Positions 51,513-61,916 of a DNA stretch of 64,000 nt are shown here, piece by piece. The translations under genes and the position numbers were made by a program. Positions within the stretch are counted from its first letter, which is position 1, and each line of letters begins with the position of its first letter. A model generated the notes under the pieces. The model saw nothing but the letters and a program-made list of their open reading frames with translations, was not told the DNA's origin and made no database searches. Source of the DNA: Bacillota bacterium (GTDB lineage Bacteria > Bacillota > Clostridia > Lachnospirales > Lachnospiraceae); the NCBI GenBank assembly GCA_023663285.1, contig JAMPHT010000011.1, positions 1 through 64,000 of the forward strand, written 5' to 3'.

Positions 51513-52733
51513 TTATGCCTGCTTCTCATATTTTGCAACATCTACGTGCTGCACCGTTCCCACATTTCCGTTTTCATACAGGAATACTCCCGTATTGCGG
51601 ATAGCGCCCAGGGTCTGCCCGTCTGATCCTTTCTGAGTGAAATCCGTGGACGCATTCTGCAGGCAGATAGCTCCCACTCCTTTTTCCGCAAGAGTGTACA
51701 GCACATCCTTCCCGTTTTCGTCCTTTGTCCAGATCTTCAGCTTATCCCAGACGGCGTCATTTTCATCGATCCAGCCGTTGCCGTCCTGGTCGTACTTTGC
51801 CAGATCCGCAAAGCCGTTGCCGCTTTCCGTGCCGAACAATTCCCTGCCGTCATTGATGACGCCGTCGTTGTTCTTATCCAGGGCAAGATACCCGCTTCCG
51901 GCTCCAAGCTGTGATACCTCATCCTGCTCTCCGTCACCGTCAATGTCAAAATAGAAGGTCTGATCCTCAAGCTGCGCCACATCCGTGTCCAGATTGATGA
52001 CCAGCGGATCGCAGAAGGAGAAGGACGCAAGCTCCAGATCCTCCCGGTAATACGCCTGGAATTCCCGGCTCATACCCACATTCACATTGAAGCTGATCTC
52101 TCTTCCGTCTGTGGTTTTCACCGTGCCTGTGGTAGAAAAGGAAGCGCTTTCCGATTCCTCAAAATAGGTCTCCTCGCCCAGGCTCAAGACCTTCATGTTT
52201 GTCACCAGCGTTCTGGGCTGCATCATCAAAAGACCGTTTTGATAATACATCACGTTGCCGCCGTTTCCGGACGCAGCGTTCACGTTCGCCCCGTTTGTCC
52301 CTCCGCTCTGAACGCCTCCGGTATCGACGCCTTTTTCCTGCATCCACTGGCTCATACGGTTTCTTCTCGCGGCAAACAGCAGGTCAAAAATATAGCGTAT
52401 GGTCTGCTGCCTTATATCCGCATAGGTCTGGTTTGCCGAGCTGCGTATGGATACGTTGGCGGTGGTTGCCTGGAATCTGGTCTGCCAGTCCTGAAGCGTG
52501 GTAACATTCGCTTCCTTCCCCTCCTCCGCGGTATTTTCCTCCGCATTCCCGGTGTTTCCCGTATTGCCGCCGATAGCGGCATTCAGGGCATTATTGCCCT
52601 GTGTCAGGCCCTGTTGATAATCCGTTATCGTAAACCTCCTGACTGTTGTGTTGGAAGCTTTGTAGCTTCCGGCGGATTCCATTCCTACTGCACTGGAATC
52701 AATTCTCAATATACATCCTTTCATTTCCACCAT
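51513..52733 (-). CDS. Calcium-binding (EF-hand/dockerin-type) repeat protein
   Basis: The 406-residue protein has no signal peptide. Its N-terminal third is low complexity (SSAVGMESAGSYKASN, GGNTGNTGNAEENTAEEG). A helical region with FDLLFAARRNRMSQW follows, then a beta region, and from about residue 255 three calcium-loop motifs: DIDGDGEQDE, DKNNDGVINDGRELFG and DQDGNGWIDENDAVW. These resemble the loops of VCBS-like and RTX-associated proteins of unknown role common in Lachnospiraceae. The start may also be the ATG three codons later. It stands alone behind a terminator. Confidence 0.65.
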   Translation of the reverse strand: MVEMKGCILRIDSSAVGMESAGSYKASNTTVRRFTITDYQQGLTQGNNALNAAIGGNTGNTGNAEENTAEEGKEANVTTLQDWQTRFQATTANVSIRSSANQTYADIRQQTIRYIFDLLFAARRNRMSQWMQEKGVDTGGVQSGGTNGANVNAASGNGGNVMYYQNGLLMMQPRTLVTNMKVLSLGEETYFEESESASFSTTGTVKTTDGREISFNVNVGMSREFQAYYREDLELASFSFCDPLVINLDTDVAQLEDQTFYFDIDGDGEQDEVSQLGAGSGYLALDKNNDGVINDGRELFGTESGNGFADLAKYDQDGNGWIDENDAVWDKLKIWTKDENGKDVLYTLAEKGVGAICLQNASTDFTQKGSDGQTLGAIRNTGVFLYENGNVGTVQHVDVAKYEKQA

Positions 52734-52759
52734 CCCGCTGCTCGTCAGCTTATCGGGAC

Positions 52760-52808
52760 AAAAAAGATGGCATCTGGTGAGAGTTCTTTCTCTCAGTCAA
52801 ATACCATC
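52760..52808 (-). terminator. Terminator of the glgP-hydratase-sseB transcript
   Basis: GATGGTATTTG pairs with CAGATGCCATC with two G-U pairs, enclosing an inner GAGAG/CTCTC stem, followed on the minus strand by TTTTTTG. It lies about 90 bases after the SseB stop. Confidence 0.7.
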
Positions 52809-52895
52809 CGTGGTCATTCTATACTCGGTGACAGTTGGCCAACCGCTTCCTGTATATAGTATATCGACACTTTTTTATTTAACTTTAGCCACAAG

Positions 52896-53417
52896 CTATT
52901 CCGGCTGCTTTGGCGGCATGGGCATTCCCTGTTTCTTCGCCGCCATCTGACGGGCCTGCGCCACCCGCGCCGCCATCATTCCGGCTACCATTTCCTTTGG
53001 AACGATCACGTTTGCTCCCATTGGGTTGATGACAAACCCGTAAGCAGGGCACTCGTTTCCCTGAGGATCCCGGCGCAGAAGCATATTTGCATAATCATCA
53101 AACTTCAGGGAAAAAGTCGGCAGCTCCTTATTTTTCTCCACCCATTTCCTGTACTCCCCCGCATCGGTAAAGCCCATAAAAAATCTTTTCCCCTCCGGCG
53201 TTGCAAGCATGGGAAACTGCACCCTGCTGCCGGGCTTCACGGACAGCCTGCCCTCCGCGTCCGCCACCGGCTCCGGATCGATGATGGCAGGCGCCTGCAG
53301 CAGCGACTTTGTCAGCTCCGCCACAAACATATTGCGATGCTCCGGCGTATCTTCCGCTTTCAGCAGTTCGATACAGCCCACAAGCATGGGGTTGGAAACA
53401 GCTTTATTGAATTCCAT
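52896..53417 (-). CDS. SseB-domain protein
   Basis: The 173-residue protein matches the SseB N-terminal domain: ELTKSLLQAPAIIDPEP, RVQFPMLATPEGKRFFMGFTDAGEYRKW and YGFVINPMGANVIVPKEMV. A basic Ala/Met/Pro tail follows. SseB-like domains are widespread, cytosolic and of uncertain role; in enterobacteria one is a secretion chaperone, which need not apply here. It lies 12 bases after the hydratase gene and is the last gene of the transcript. Confidence 0.8.
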   Translation of the reverse strand: MEFNKAVSNPMLVGCIELLKAEDTPEHRNMFVAELTKSLLQAPAIIDPEPVADAEGRLSVKPGSRVQFPMLATPEGKRFFMGFTDAGEYRKWVEKNKELPTFSLKFDDYANMLLRRDPQGNECPAYGFVINPMGANVIVPKEMVAGMMAARVAQARQMAAKKQGMPMPPKQPE

Positions 53418-53429
53418 AAATTATTCCTC

Positions 53430-55718
53430 TCACACCTTATTGTAATTGATTAGACAGCCCTTTAAGATGATCTGTCTCTCCTGATCCGTCAACTCGCCCA
53501 GGCTCAGTTCAAATTCCCTCAAAGCTCCGTCCTTCACCACATATGCGGCGATTGCGTCAGCCTTTTCCTCCACAGCCTTCTGGACGCCCGGAATAAACAG
53601 GTAATCCAGATTTTTGAAGGGCAGCTCTCCCTCTTTAATGACAAAGGGCAGCATACCCCAGTTGATCAGGTTGGAACGATACCTCTTTGTGGCGTATTCG
53701 TTTGCAATATTGGCCCAGCCTCCCAGCACCTTCTGGCAGGAAGCCGCCTGTTCCCTGGCGGAACCGTCTCCCGGCTTCACCGCAAAGATCGTAGAGCCGA
53801 AGCCGGTATTCACATGGCTCACCTCCGGGAAGCTGCCCTTAATGGCTCCCATGATCTCCTTGATCGCAGGCATTACATGGCAGGGATGCCCGCCCCTTCT
53901 GCGCTCTTCCTCCAGTCCCCGCATGACCTTTGCCCGCTCCACATATTCCGGGTCCTTCCGGCTTAAGGTAAACTCCGCAAGCCCCAGCGGGTTGGAGCGG
54001 TAGGATGAGGTCTCGCCGGAGGGGATCAGCTCGTCCGTGGTAGTCACGGGGTCATGTATCTCGCTGACCACCTGCAGCACCAGGTTCTCAGGCAAAGCTC
54101 CCATCTTGGGCCAGTCCTTGATATTGGGGCCAAACTGGATCTCAGTGTCGGGATCCGCCACGCCGTGGGAATCAAACACACGGTTCTCGTATATCTTACT
54201 GTCAAAGTAATACTTGTATTTCCCGATCTCGCCGTCAAATTCCGTGGCGGGCGTCAGCACACCCTTATTTGCCGCCGTTGCCGCAATGGATCTGGCGTCC
54301 ATCAGGGCAACGGAGGATATCTGACCGCTCTGCAGCTTGCTTCCCTCACGATTGGGAAAGTTTCTGGTAGAGTGGCGGATACTGAAGGCATTGTTCGCAG
54401 GGGTATCGCCTGCCCCAAAGCAGGGGCCGCAGAAAGCCGTTTTCAGCACTGCGCCCGTCTCCAGGATAGCTGCCGCGCATCCGTTCCGAATCAGCTCCAT
54501 ATATACCGGCATGGAAGCGGGATAAACGCTTAGGGTAAAGCTCTCCGCTCCTATGCTGCTTCCCTTTAAAATATCCGCAGCGGCGCAGATATTCTCAAAG
54601 CCGCCGCCTGCACAGCCTGCAATGATCCCCTGGTCTACCATGAACTTGCCGTTCTTTACCTTATCCTTCAGCGTAAAGTCCACAGCGCCGTCCAGGCTTA
54701 CCTTTGCACGCTTCTCCGTCTCATCCAGAATATCCATGAGGTTTGCGTTCAACTCCTCGATGGTGTAGGTGTTGCTGGGGTGGAAAGGCATGGCGATCAT
54801 GGGCCGCACCCTGGAGAGGTCCACCTTGATCAAACCGTCATAGTAAGCGATCCTTCCGGGATTCAGTTCTCTGTAATCCTCCCCCCGCCCGTGGATCTCA
54901 TAGAAATCCGCGATCTCCCGATCCGTTTTCCAGATGGAGGACAGGCAGGTGGTCTCCGTGGTCATCACATCGACGCCGATGCGGAAGTCCGCGCTTAAAG
55001 CTGCCACGCCGGGACCTACAAACTCCATCACCTTGTTTTTCACATAGCCGTTTTTAAATACGGCTCCGATAATGGCCAGGGCAACGTCCTGAGGACCTAC
55101 GCCCTTTGCCGGAGCGCCGGTCAGGTACACGCCCACCACCTCCGGCATATTGATATCATAGGTCTGCCGCAGCAGCTGTTTCACCAGTTCAGGACCGCCC
55201 TCGCCCACAGCCATGGTGCCAAGCGCGCCGTAACGGGTGTGGGAGTCGGAGCCTAAGATCATGTCGCCGCCTTTGGTAAGCATCTCCCTGGCATACTGGT
55301 GGATCACCGCCTGATGGGGGGGCACATAGACGCCGCCGTACTTTTTGGCGCAGGTCAGGCCGAACATATGGTCATCCTCATTGATGGTGCCGCCTACGGC
55401 ACAGAGGGAATTGTGGCAGTTCGTGAGCACATAGGGCACGGGAAATTTTTCCAGCCCGGAAGCCCTGGCCGTCTGAATAATGCCCACAAAGGTGATATCA
55501 TGGCTGGTCAGCTTGTCAAAGCGGATATTCAGCTTTTTCATATCGCCGGAGATGTTGTGGCTCTCCAGAATACCGTAGGTTATGGTCTTTCTTGCCGCAT
55601 TCTCCTTCGTGACTCCCCAGCCGCCCTTTTTCATGATTTCCGCAGCCGCGTCGGGCCCGTCGGGAATAATGTCCTCACCGTTGATCAGATAGGCCCCGCC
55701 CTGTAATAACTCTATCAT
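53430..55718 (-). CDS. Aconitase-superfamily hydratase (YbhJ-like)
   Basis: The 762-residue protein has aconitase-fold motifs: [36 protein letters not shown], and the iron-sulfur ligand pair in [13 protein letters not shown]. Sequence and length resemble E. coli YbhJ and clostridial 'hydratase' proteins rather than true aconitase AcnA, so the substrate is unclear. A C7 run on the coding strand (near 55316) lies within the intact frame. It is 12 bases downstream of glgP and 12 upstream of the SseB gene. Confidence 0.8.
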   Translation of the reverse strand: MIELLQGGAYLINGEDIIPDGPDAAAEIMKKGGWGVTKENAARKTITYGILESHNISGDMKKLNIRFDKLTSHDITFVGIIQTARASGLEKFPVPYVLTNCHNSLCAVGGTINEDDHMFGLTCAKKYGGVYVPPHQAVIHQYAREMLTKGGDMILGSDSHTRYGALGTMAVGEGGPELVKQLLRQTYDINMPEVVGVYLTGAPAKGVGPQDVALAIIGAVFKNGYVKNKVMEFVGPGVAALSADFRIGVDVMTTETTCLSSIWKTDREIADFYEIHGRGEDYRELNPGRIAYYDGLIKVDLSRVRPMIAMPFHPSNTYTIEELNANLMDILDETEKRAKVSLDGAVDFTLKDKVKNGKFMVDQGIIAGCAGGGFENICAAADILKGSSIGAESFTLSVYPASMPVYMELIRNGCAAAILETGAVLKTAFCGPCFGAGDTPANNAFSIRHSTRNFPNREGSKLQSGQISSVALMDARSIAATAANKGVLTPATEFDGEIGKYKYYFDSKIYENRVFDSHGVADPDTEIQFGPNIKDWPKMGALPENLVLQVVSEIHDPVTTTDELIPSGETSSYRSNPLGLAEFTLSRKDPEYVERAKVMRGLEEERRRGGHPCHVMPAIKEIMGAIKGSFPEVSHVNTGFGSTIFAVKPGDGSAREQAASCQKVLGGWANIANEYATKRYRSNLINWGMLPFVIKEGELPFKNLDYLFIPGVQKAVEEKADAIAAYVVKDGALREFELSLGELTDQERQIILKGCLINYNKV

Positions 55719-55730
55719 ATGCCTTCTCCT

Positions 55731-58289
55731 TTACATGGTCACTTTGTCCAGGTGCCAGATCTCATCCACGTACTGCTGAATGGTTCTGTCGGAGGTAAAC
55801 TTGCCGGAGCAGGCTACATTCAAAATAGCGCTCTTCGCCCACCCTTCTGTATTGCGGTACGCCGCCTCCACCTTTTTCTGAGCTTCCGCATAGGCTTTGA
55901 AATCCTTCAGAATGAAATAGGTGTCCGCCTTTGAGGTGCTTAAGGTATTCAGCAGGGAATTGTACAGCGGGCGGAACAGCTCTCTGTCGGAGGAATAGGT
56001 CCCGTCAAGCAGCTGCTCCAGTACCCGATGAATGTCACCGTCATTGTTGTATATATCCATGGGGTCATATCCGCCCTGATTCTCATACCGGATGACCTCG
56101 TCGGAGGAAAGACCGAAGATAAATGCGTTCTCCTGTCCAACCTCTTCCACGATCTCAACGTTTGCGCCGTCCATGGTCCCTAATGTCAGCGCGCCGTTCA
56201 GCATGAACTTCATGTTGCCGGTGCCGGACGCCTCCTTGCTGGCAGTGGAGATCTGCTCCGATACGTCTGCCGCCGCAAAGATGATCTCCGCATTGGACAC
56301 ATTGTAATTCTCGATAAAGGCTACCTTGATCTTACCGCCGATGGAAGCGTCATTGTTTACCACGTCAGCCACGGAATTGATCAGCTTGATGGTCAGCTTC
56401 GCGTTGCGGTAGCCTGCCGCCGCCTTCGCTCCGAAAATAAACGTTCTGGGATAGAACTCCATATTCGGGTCGGCCTTCAGCTGATTATACAGGTACATCA
56501 CGTGCAGAATGTTCAGCAGCTGTCTCTTGTACTCGTGAAGGCGCTTTACCTGCACGTCGAAAATAGAGTCGGGATTCACCTCCACGCCGTTATGCTCTTT
56601 GATATATTTTGCCAGACGGAGCTTGTTCTGATATTTGATATCCATGAACTCCTTCTGGGCCTTTTTGTCCTCCGCCAGTCCCTTTAATTTCCCGATCTGA
56701 GGCAGATCCCGGATCCAGCCGTCTCCCACCTTTGCGGTCACCCAGTCGGCCAGCAGGGGATTGCCGTGGAGCAGGAATCTTCTCTGAGTAATACCGTTTG
56801 TCTTGTTATTGAAGCGCTCCGGATACAGCTCGTAGAAATCCTTCAGCTCCTGGTGCTTTAAGATCTCCGTGTGCAGCCTTGCCACGCCGTTTACGGAATA
56901 ACCCGCAATGATCGCCATATGGGCCATCCTCACCTGTCCGTTGTACAGGATCGCCATTTTAGATATCTTATCCTGTACCTCGCCGCCGTAATATTTCTCC
57001 TCCAGCTGCTGAATAAAGCGGCGGTTGATCTCCTCCACGATCTGATAGATCCTGGGCAGAAGCCTCTGGAACAGGTCGATAGGCCACTTTTCCAGCGCCT
57101 CGGACATAATGGTGTGGTTGGTGTAGGCACAGGTGTGGGTGGTGATATCCCATGCTTCATCCCAGCTTAAGTTATAGTCATCCAGCAAAATGCGCATCAA
57201 CTCAGGCACCGCCACGGTGGGGTGGGTATCGTTGAGCTGGAAGGTCACCTTCTCCGGGAATCTGTGAATATCGTCATGCCTGCGCATGAACTTCTCCACT
57301 GCCTCCTGTACCGACGCGGAGATAAAGAAATACTGCTGCTTTAAGCGCAGCTCCTTGCCGGCGTAATGGTTGTCATTGGGATAGAGCACCTCCACAATGT
57401 TCCGCGCCAGATTCTCCTGCTCCACCGCCCTGCGGTAATCCCCCTTGTCAAAGGAATCCAGCTGGAATCCGTCCACGGGCTCCGCATCCCAGATGCGCAG
57501 AGTATTCACGATGCCGTTCCCATAGCCCACGATGGGCAGATCAAAGGGAATGGCTCTCACCGCCTGGTAATCCTCCTGTACAAAATGGTTGTTCCCGTTT
57601 TCATCACAATGGATGGACACGTGTCCCCCGAATTTTACCACCTTGGCGTACTCCGGCCTGCGCAGTTCAAAGGGATTGCCGTTCTCCAGCCAGTTATCGG
57701 GCACCTCCACCTGATATCCGTCCTTGATCTGCTGCTTGAACATACCGTAACGGTAACGGATGCCGCAGCCGTAAGCCGGATACCCCAGGGTCGCCAGAGA
57801 GTCAAGGAAGCAGGCCGCCAGTCTGCCCAGACCGCCGTTGCCAAGCCCGGCGTCCGGCTCCTGGTCCTCCACCAGGTTCAGATCCATGCCAAGCTCCTCC
57901 AGAGCCTCCCTCACGGGAGCGGATGCCTGCAGATTGATGATGTTGTTTCCCATCGCCCGGCCCATCAAAAACTCCATGGACATATAATAGACCATCTTGG
58001 GATCCTGCTTCTCATACGCCTTCTGGGTGTCGATCCAGTTGTCCATGATCTGATCCTTTATGGCAAGGGACGCCGCCTGGAACACCTGCTGGGGCGTCGC
58101 CTCCTCTATGTCCTTGCGGTACAGGGTCTTGATATTGTAGACCACGCTTCTCTTAAAAAGATCTTTATTGAACGCAGGCTTTTCCGGGGTCGATTTCTCC
58201 GGAGCCGATTTCCCTGCCGTCTGCAGGTCGATTCCCTGTGCTGCAGCCTCTTCTTTGCCGGCTGCATTCTTATGCATTAAATTCTTCAT
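55731..58289 (-). CDS. glgP: Glycogen/alpha-glucan phosphorylase
   Basis: The ATG at 58289 follows AAGGAGAG; an upstream in-frame codon at 58319 is less likely. The 852-residue enzyme releases glucose-1-phosphate from glycogen. The PLP-binding region EASGTGNMKFMLNGALTLGTMDGANVEI contains the cofactor lysine, and NGGLGRLAACFLDS marks the N-terminal half. It has about 40 extra N-terminal residues rich in K, E and P before the conserved start. No other glycogen genes are nearby. Confidence 0.95.
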   Translation of the reverse strand: MKNLMHKNAAGKEEAAAQGIDLQTAGKSAPEKSTPEKPAFNKDLFKRSVVYNIKTLYRKDIEEATPQQVFQAASLAIKDQIMDNWIDTQKAYEKQDPKMVYYMSMEFLMGRAMGNNIINLQASAPVREALEELGMDLNLVEDQEPDAGLGNGGLGRLAACFLDSLATLGYPAYGCGIRYRYGMFKQQIKDGYQVEVPDNWLENGNPFELRRPEYAKVVKFGGHVSIHCDENGNNHFVQEDYQAVRAIPFDLPIVGYGNGIVNTLRIWDAEPVDGFQLDSFDKGDYRRAVEQENLARNIVEVLYPNDNHYAGKELRLKQQYFFISASVQEAVEKFMRRHDDIHRFPEKVTFQLNDTHPTVAVPELMRILLDDYNLSWDEAWDITTHTCAYTNHTIMSEALEKWPIDLFQRLLPRIYQIVEEINRRFIQQLEEKYYGGEVQDKISKMAILYNGQVRMAHMAIIAGYSVNGVARLHTEILKHQELKDFYELYPERFNNKTNGITQRRFLLHGNPLLADWVTAKVGDGWIRDLPQIGKLKGLAEDKKAQKEFMDIKYQNKLRLAKYIKEHNGVEVNPDSIFDVQVKRLHEYKRQLLNILHVMYLYNQLKADPNMEFYPRTFIFGAKAAAGYRNAKLTIKLINSVADVVNNDASIGGKIKVAFIENYNVSNAEIIFAAADVSEQISTASKEASGTGNMKFMLNGALTLGTMDGANVEIVEEVGQENAFIFGLSSDEVIRYENQGGYDPMDIYNNDGDIHRVLEQLLDGTYSSDRELFRPLYNSLLNTLSTSKADTYFILKDFKAYAEAQKKVEAAYRNTEGWAKSAILNVACSGKFTSDRTIQQYVDEIWHLDKVTM

Positions 58290-58347
58290 GTGATACTCTC
58301 CTTTTTGAAAATGTAACAAACTTATTGTACCATATTCCCTGTTGTTT

Positions 58348-61300
58348 TCAAACCTTTTCTATGGCAATCGTCACCTTTTCCCCGTTGACGTCGTTCCATT
58401 CCTTTATAACTGCGTATTCAGCGCCTTCCGTCAGTTCCTCCGCCAGCACCTTGCCGCAGACGGTCTCGCTGTTCTTCCGGACCAGGGCGGACAGCTTCTC
58501 ATTTCCGTTCAGGGAGACTCTGATGTGATCCATCACCTCGAACCCGGCGTCCTTGCGCATGGTCTGTATCTTACTGATGATCTCGTTGACAAAGCCTTCC
58601 TCGATAAGCTCCTCCGTCAGGTTGGTGTCCAGCACCACCGTCATGCGGCTGTCCTCCTGGGTCACATAGCCTTCCTTCTTTGCCGTCTCGATCAGCAGGT
58701 CCTCTTTTGTCAGCTCCACAGCCGTACCGTCCACGTCAAAGGTCAGCACACCCTTTTCATTCAGTTCATCCATGGCGGCATTGCCGTCCAGAGAACCCAG
58801 GGCGTTCCGGATGCCGTTCAGCAGCTTGCCGTACTTAGGCCCCACCGTCCGAAGCTGGGGTTTAAACAGATAAGCGGTGAAATCCCTCACATCATCCGTG
58901 AATACCACTTCCTTCACGTTCAGCTCGCCCCTGATGATCTCCGTGTAAAAATCATCCAGCTTATAGTCCGCTTTCATGTACATCCTGCATAAGGGCTGGC
59001 GGTTCTTGATACCCGCATCCTCTCTGCAGGCGTGGCCCATGGTGACCGCAGCCCGCAGCTCGGCCATATCCTCCTCCAGCTTTTTGTCAATACAGCTTTC
59101 CTCCGCTGCCGGAAAATCGCAGAGATGGATGCTCTCCGGCGCGTTCCCGTCGATGCTCCGCACCAGATTCTGATAAATATCCTCCGTCATAAAGGGAATC
59201 ATGGGCGCAGCCGCCTTGCAGACGGTCACCAGCGCCGTGTACAGCGTCATGTAGGCGTTGATCTTGTCCTGCTCCATGCCCTTTGCCCAGAAACGCTCGC
59301 GGCTGCGGCGGACATACCAGTTGCTCAGCTCCTCCACGAAGTCCTCCAAAGCTGTGGCAGCCTCCGGGATACGGTATTTGTCCAGATTCTCATCCACCGC
59401 CTTCACCGTGGTATTTAAGCGGGAGAGAAGCCATTTATCCATAACGGGCAGTTTATCATATTCCAGGGTATATTTTGTAGCGTCAAAGCTGTCGATTTCC
59501 GCATACAGCACAAAGAAAGCATAGGTATTCCACAGGGTACCCATGATCTTCCTCTGCCCCTCCTGCACGATCTTGCCCGAAAAACGCTTGGGCAGCCAAG
59601 GCGCGGAGCTGGTGTAAAAATACCACCGGATGGCGTCTGCGCCATAGGTGGCCAGAGCCTCAAAGGGATCCACCGCGTTGCCTTTGGACTTGCTCATCTT
59701 CTGACCGTTCTCATCCTGCACATGGCCCAGAACAATGACATTCTCATAGGGCGCCTTGTTAAAAAGCAGGGTAGACTCCGCCATCAGTGAATGGAACCAG
59801 CCTCTGGTCTGATCCACCGCCTCGGAGATAAATTTCGCAGGGAACTGCTGCTCAAACAGCTCCTTATTTTCAAAGGGATAATGGTGCTGTGCAAAGGGCA
59901 TTGCGCCGGAATCAAACCAGCAGTCGATCACCTCCGGCACACGCTTCATAACGCCGCCGCACTCCGGGCAGGTGCAGGTCACTTCATCTATATAGGGTCT
60001 GTGCAGCTCCACCTTTGCAGCATCGGGATCGCCTGCTCTCTCAGCCAGCTCCGCCCGGCTGCCGATACATTCCTGACGTCCGCACTGACATTCCCAGATG
60101 TTCAGCGGGGTGCCCCAGTAGCGATTCCTTGAGATAGCCCAGTCCTGAATATTTTCCAGCCAGTTTCCGAAACGTCCCGTTCCGATGGACTCCGGGATCC
60201 AGTTCACGGTGTTGTTGTTGCGGATCAGATCCTCCTTCACTGCCGTCTCCCTGATATACCAGGACTCTCTCGCATAATAGATCAGGGGAGTGTCGCATCT
60301 CCAGCAGTGGGGATATTCATGCTCAAATTTAGGCGCGGCAAAGAGCTTTCCCTCCGCCTCCAGATCCTTCAGTATTTCAGGGTCCGCCTTTTTCACAAAC
60401 AGCCCTGCATAGGCAGTCTCCTCCGTCATCTCGCCCCTGCCGTTTACAAACTGTACGAAGGGCAGGTCATATTTCCTGCCAACGTTTGCATCATCCTCGC
60501 CGAAGGCAGGGGCAATGTGTACAATACCTGTACCGTCAGACATAGTGACATATGTGTCACAAGTGACAAAATGAGCCTTCTTGACCTGCTTTGCCGCAGC
60601 CTCTCCCGCACAGGCAAACAGAGGCTCATACTCCCTGTATTCCAGATCCTTTCCTTTGTATGTCTCCAGGATCTCATAGGCAGGCTTCTCCCCGTCCGGT
60701 CCGCCCAGAACGGCGTCCAGCAGGGCCTGGGCCATGTAATAGGTATGACCGTCGGCGGCCCTGACCTTGCAGTATGCCTCCTCCGGATTCACGCACAGGG
60801 CCAGATTGGAGGGCAGGGTCCAGGGCGTGGTGGTCCATGCCAGAAAATAAGCGTCCTCCCCTACGCATTTAAAGCGCACGATGGCGGAACGTTCTTTCAC
60901 CGTCCTATAGCCCTGGGCTACCTCCTGGGCCGAAAGAGGGGTCCCGCAGCGGGGACAGTAAGGCACGATCTTAAAGCCCTTATACAACAGGCCCTTATCC
61001 CAGATGGTCTTTAGTGCCCACCACTCAGACTCGATGAAGTCGTCGTCATAGGTGACATAAGGGTGATCCATATCCGCCCAGAAGCCTACAATGCCGGAAA
61101 AGTCCTCCCACATACCCTTATATTTCCACACGCTCTCCTTGCACTTGTCGATGAAGGGCTCCAGGCCGTATGCTTCTATCTGATCCTTGCCGTCCAGCCC
61201 CAGCAGCTTCTCCACCTCGATCTCCACCGGCAGACCGTGAGTATCCCAGCCCGCCTTACGGGGCACCATGCAGCCCTTCATGGTCCGGTATCTGGGAATC

Positions 61301-61500
61301 ATGTCCTTGATGACACGGGTCTCCACATGGCCGATATGGGGCTTGCCGTTGGCGGTGGGGGGCCCGTCATAGAAGGTATAGACAGGGCCGTCCTTCCGGT
61401 TGTCTATGCTCTTTCTGAAAATATCGTTTTCCTTCCAGAACCTTTCGATTCCTTTCTCACGCTCCACAAAATTCAAGTTTTTGTCAACCTGTCTGTACAT
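58348..61500 (-). CDS. ileS: Isoleucyl-tRNA synthetase
   Basis: The 1050-residue class I synthetase has the HIGH motif in PHIGHVETR (near residue 58), an editing domain, KMSKSKGN (near 600) and a C-terminal anticodon region (WYVRRSRERFWAKG). Its length and wording fit the eukaryote-like IleRS subtype, which is often mupirocin-insensitive; that trait is inferred, not shown. Expression is controlled by a T-box leader reading an Ile codon. The editing-domain Thr-rich stretch TTTPWTLPSNLALCVNP is intact. Confidence 0.95.
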   Translation of the reverse strand: MYRQVDKNLNFVEREKGIERFWKENDIFRKSIDNRKDGPVYTFYDGPPTANGKPHIGHVETRVIKDMIPRYRTMKGCMVPRKAGWDTHGLPVEIEVEKLLGLDGKDQIEAYGLEPFIDKCKESVWKYKGMWEDFSGIVGFWADMDHPYVTYDDDFIESEWWALKTIWDKGLLYKGFKIVPYCPRCGTPLSAQEVAQGYRTVKERSAIVRFKCVGEDAYFLAWTTTPWTLPSNLALCVNPEEAYCKVRAADGHTYYMAQALLDAVLGGPDGEKPAYEILETYKGKDLEYREYEPLFACAGEAAAKQVKKAHFVTCDTYVTMSDGTGIVHIAPAFGEDDANVGRKYDLPFVQFVNGRGEMTEETAYAGLFVKKADPEILKDLEAEGKLFAAPKFEHEYPHCWRCDTPLIYYARESWYIRETAVKEDLIRNNNTVNWIPESIGTGRFGNWLENIQDWAISRNRYWGTPLNIWECQCGRQECIGSRAELAERAGDPDAAKVELHRPYIDEVTCTCPECGGVMKRVPEVIDCWFDSGAMPFAQHHYPFENKELFEQQFPAKFISEAVDQTRGWFHSLMAESTLLFNKAPYENVIVLGHVQDENGQKMSKSKGNAVDPFEALATYGADAIRWYFYTSSAPWLPKRFSGKIVQEGQRKIMGTLWNTYAFFVLYAEIDSFDATKYTLEYDKLPVMDKWLLSRLNTTVKAVDENLDKYRIPEAATALEDFVEELSNWYVRRSRERFWAKGMEQDKINAYMTLYTALVTVCKAAAPMIPFMTEDIYQNLVRSIDGNAPESIHLCDFPAAEESCIDKKLEEDMAELRAAVTMGHACREDAGIKNRQPLCRMYMKADYKLDDFYTEIIRGELNVKEVVFTDDVRDFTAYLFKPQLRTVGPKYGKLLNGIRNALGSLDGNAAMDELNEKGVLTFDVDGTAVELTKEDLLIETAKKEGYVTQEDSRMTVVLDTNLTEELIEEGFVNEIISKIQTMRKDAGFEVMDHIRVSLNGNEKLSALVRKNSETVCGKVLAEELTEGAEYAVIKEWNDVNGEKVTIAIEKV

Positions 61501-61587
61501 GATACCTTCCTTTCTTCTCCTTATATTGACTTAATTTTGCAGCCAGCCTGCCATTGCCTGTCACAAGCGGCGGCTCATTGCCTGCAA

Positions 61588-61862
61588 ATATAAAGGCCCC
61601 GCCCTGTAATAGGACGAAGCCTTGACCTCGCAGTAACCACCTGTTACACTCATACGTTCCGCCTCTGTCTGCAGAATTATATGCTTTCCCGTAACGGGGG
61701 AACACCGTTCAGGGCTACCGGTACTCGAAGCCGGGCATTGCCCGTCGTTTCTTTCCTTTGGTCCTGACTGCTCAGAAGTGATCTTCACTGTTTCCCTACC
61801 GGCGTCGGTCTCACACCCTCACCGACTCGCTGAAGCTTTCCGTAAAACAGCTACTCTCTTCG
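61588..61862 (-). promoter_or_regulatory. T-box leader of ileS
   Basis: On the minus strand the leader shows the T-box sequence AACAGGTGGTTACTGCG (61629-61645), which binds the acceptor end of uncharged tRNA. It is followed by AAGGCTTCGTCC and GGGCGGGGCCTTT, which form the terminator (61591-61620). Stem I features lie upstream (61740-61850), with ATC in GAAGATCACTTC at the expected specifier position, matching isoleucine. Low charged tRNA-Ile should therefore favour antitermination and ileS expression. Confidence 0.85.
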
Positions 61863-61886
61863 TCACTGCATTTTTCTTCTTCCGCT

Positions 61887-61916
61887 ATTATAGCCCTGCG
61901 CAAATTTAATTGTCAA
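61887..61916 (-). promoter_or_regulatory. Promoter of the ileS T-box transcript
   Basis: TTGACA (61911-61916) and TATAAT (61887-61892) are 18 bases apart on the minus strand; the -35 box overlaps the end of the diguanylate cyclase gene. Confidence 0.75.

Noticed and set aside
55315..55321. A seven-base G tract in the hydratase gene
   Set aside because: The frame on both sides is continuous and matches the family, so there is no evidence of switching.
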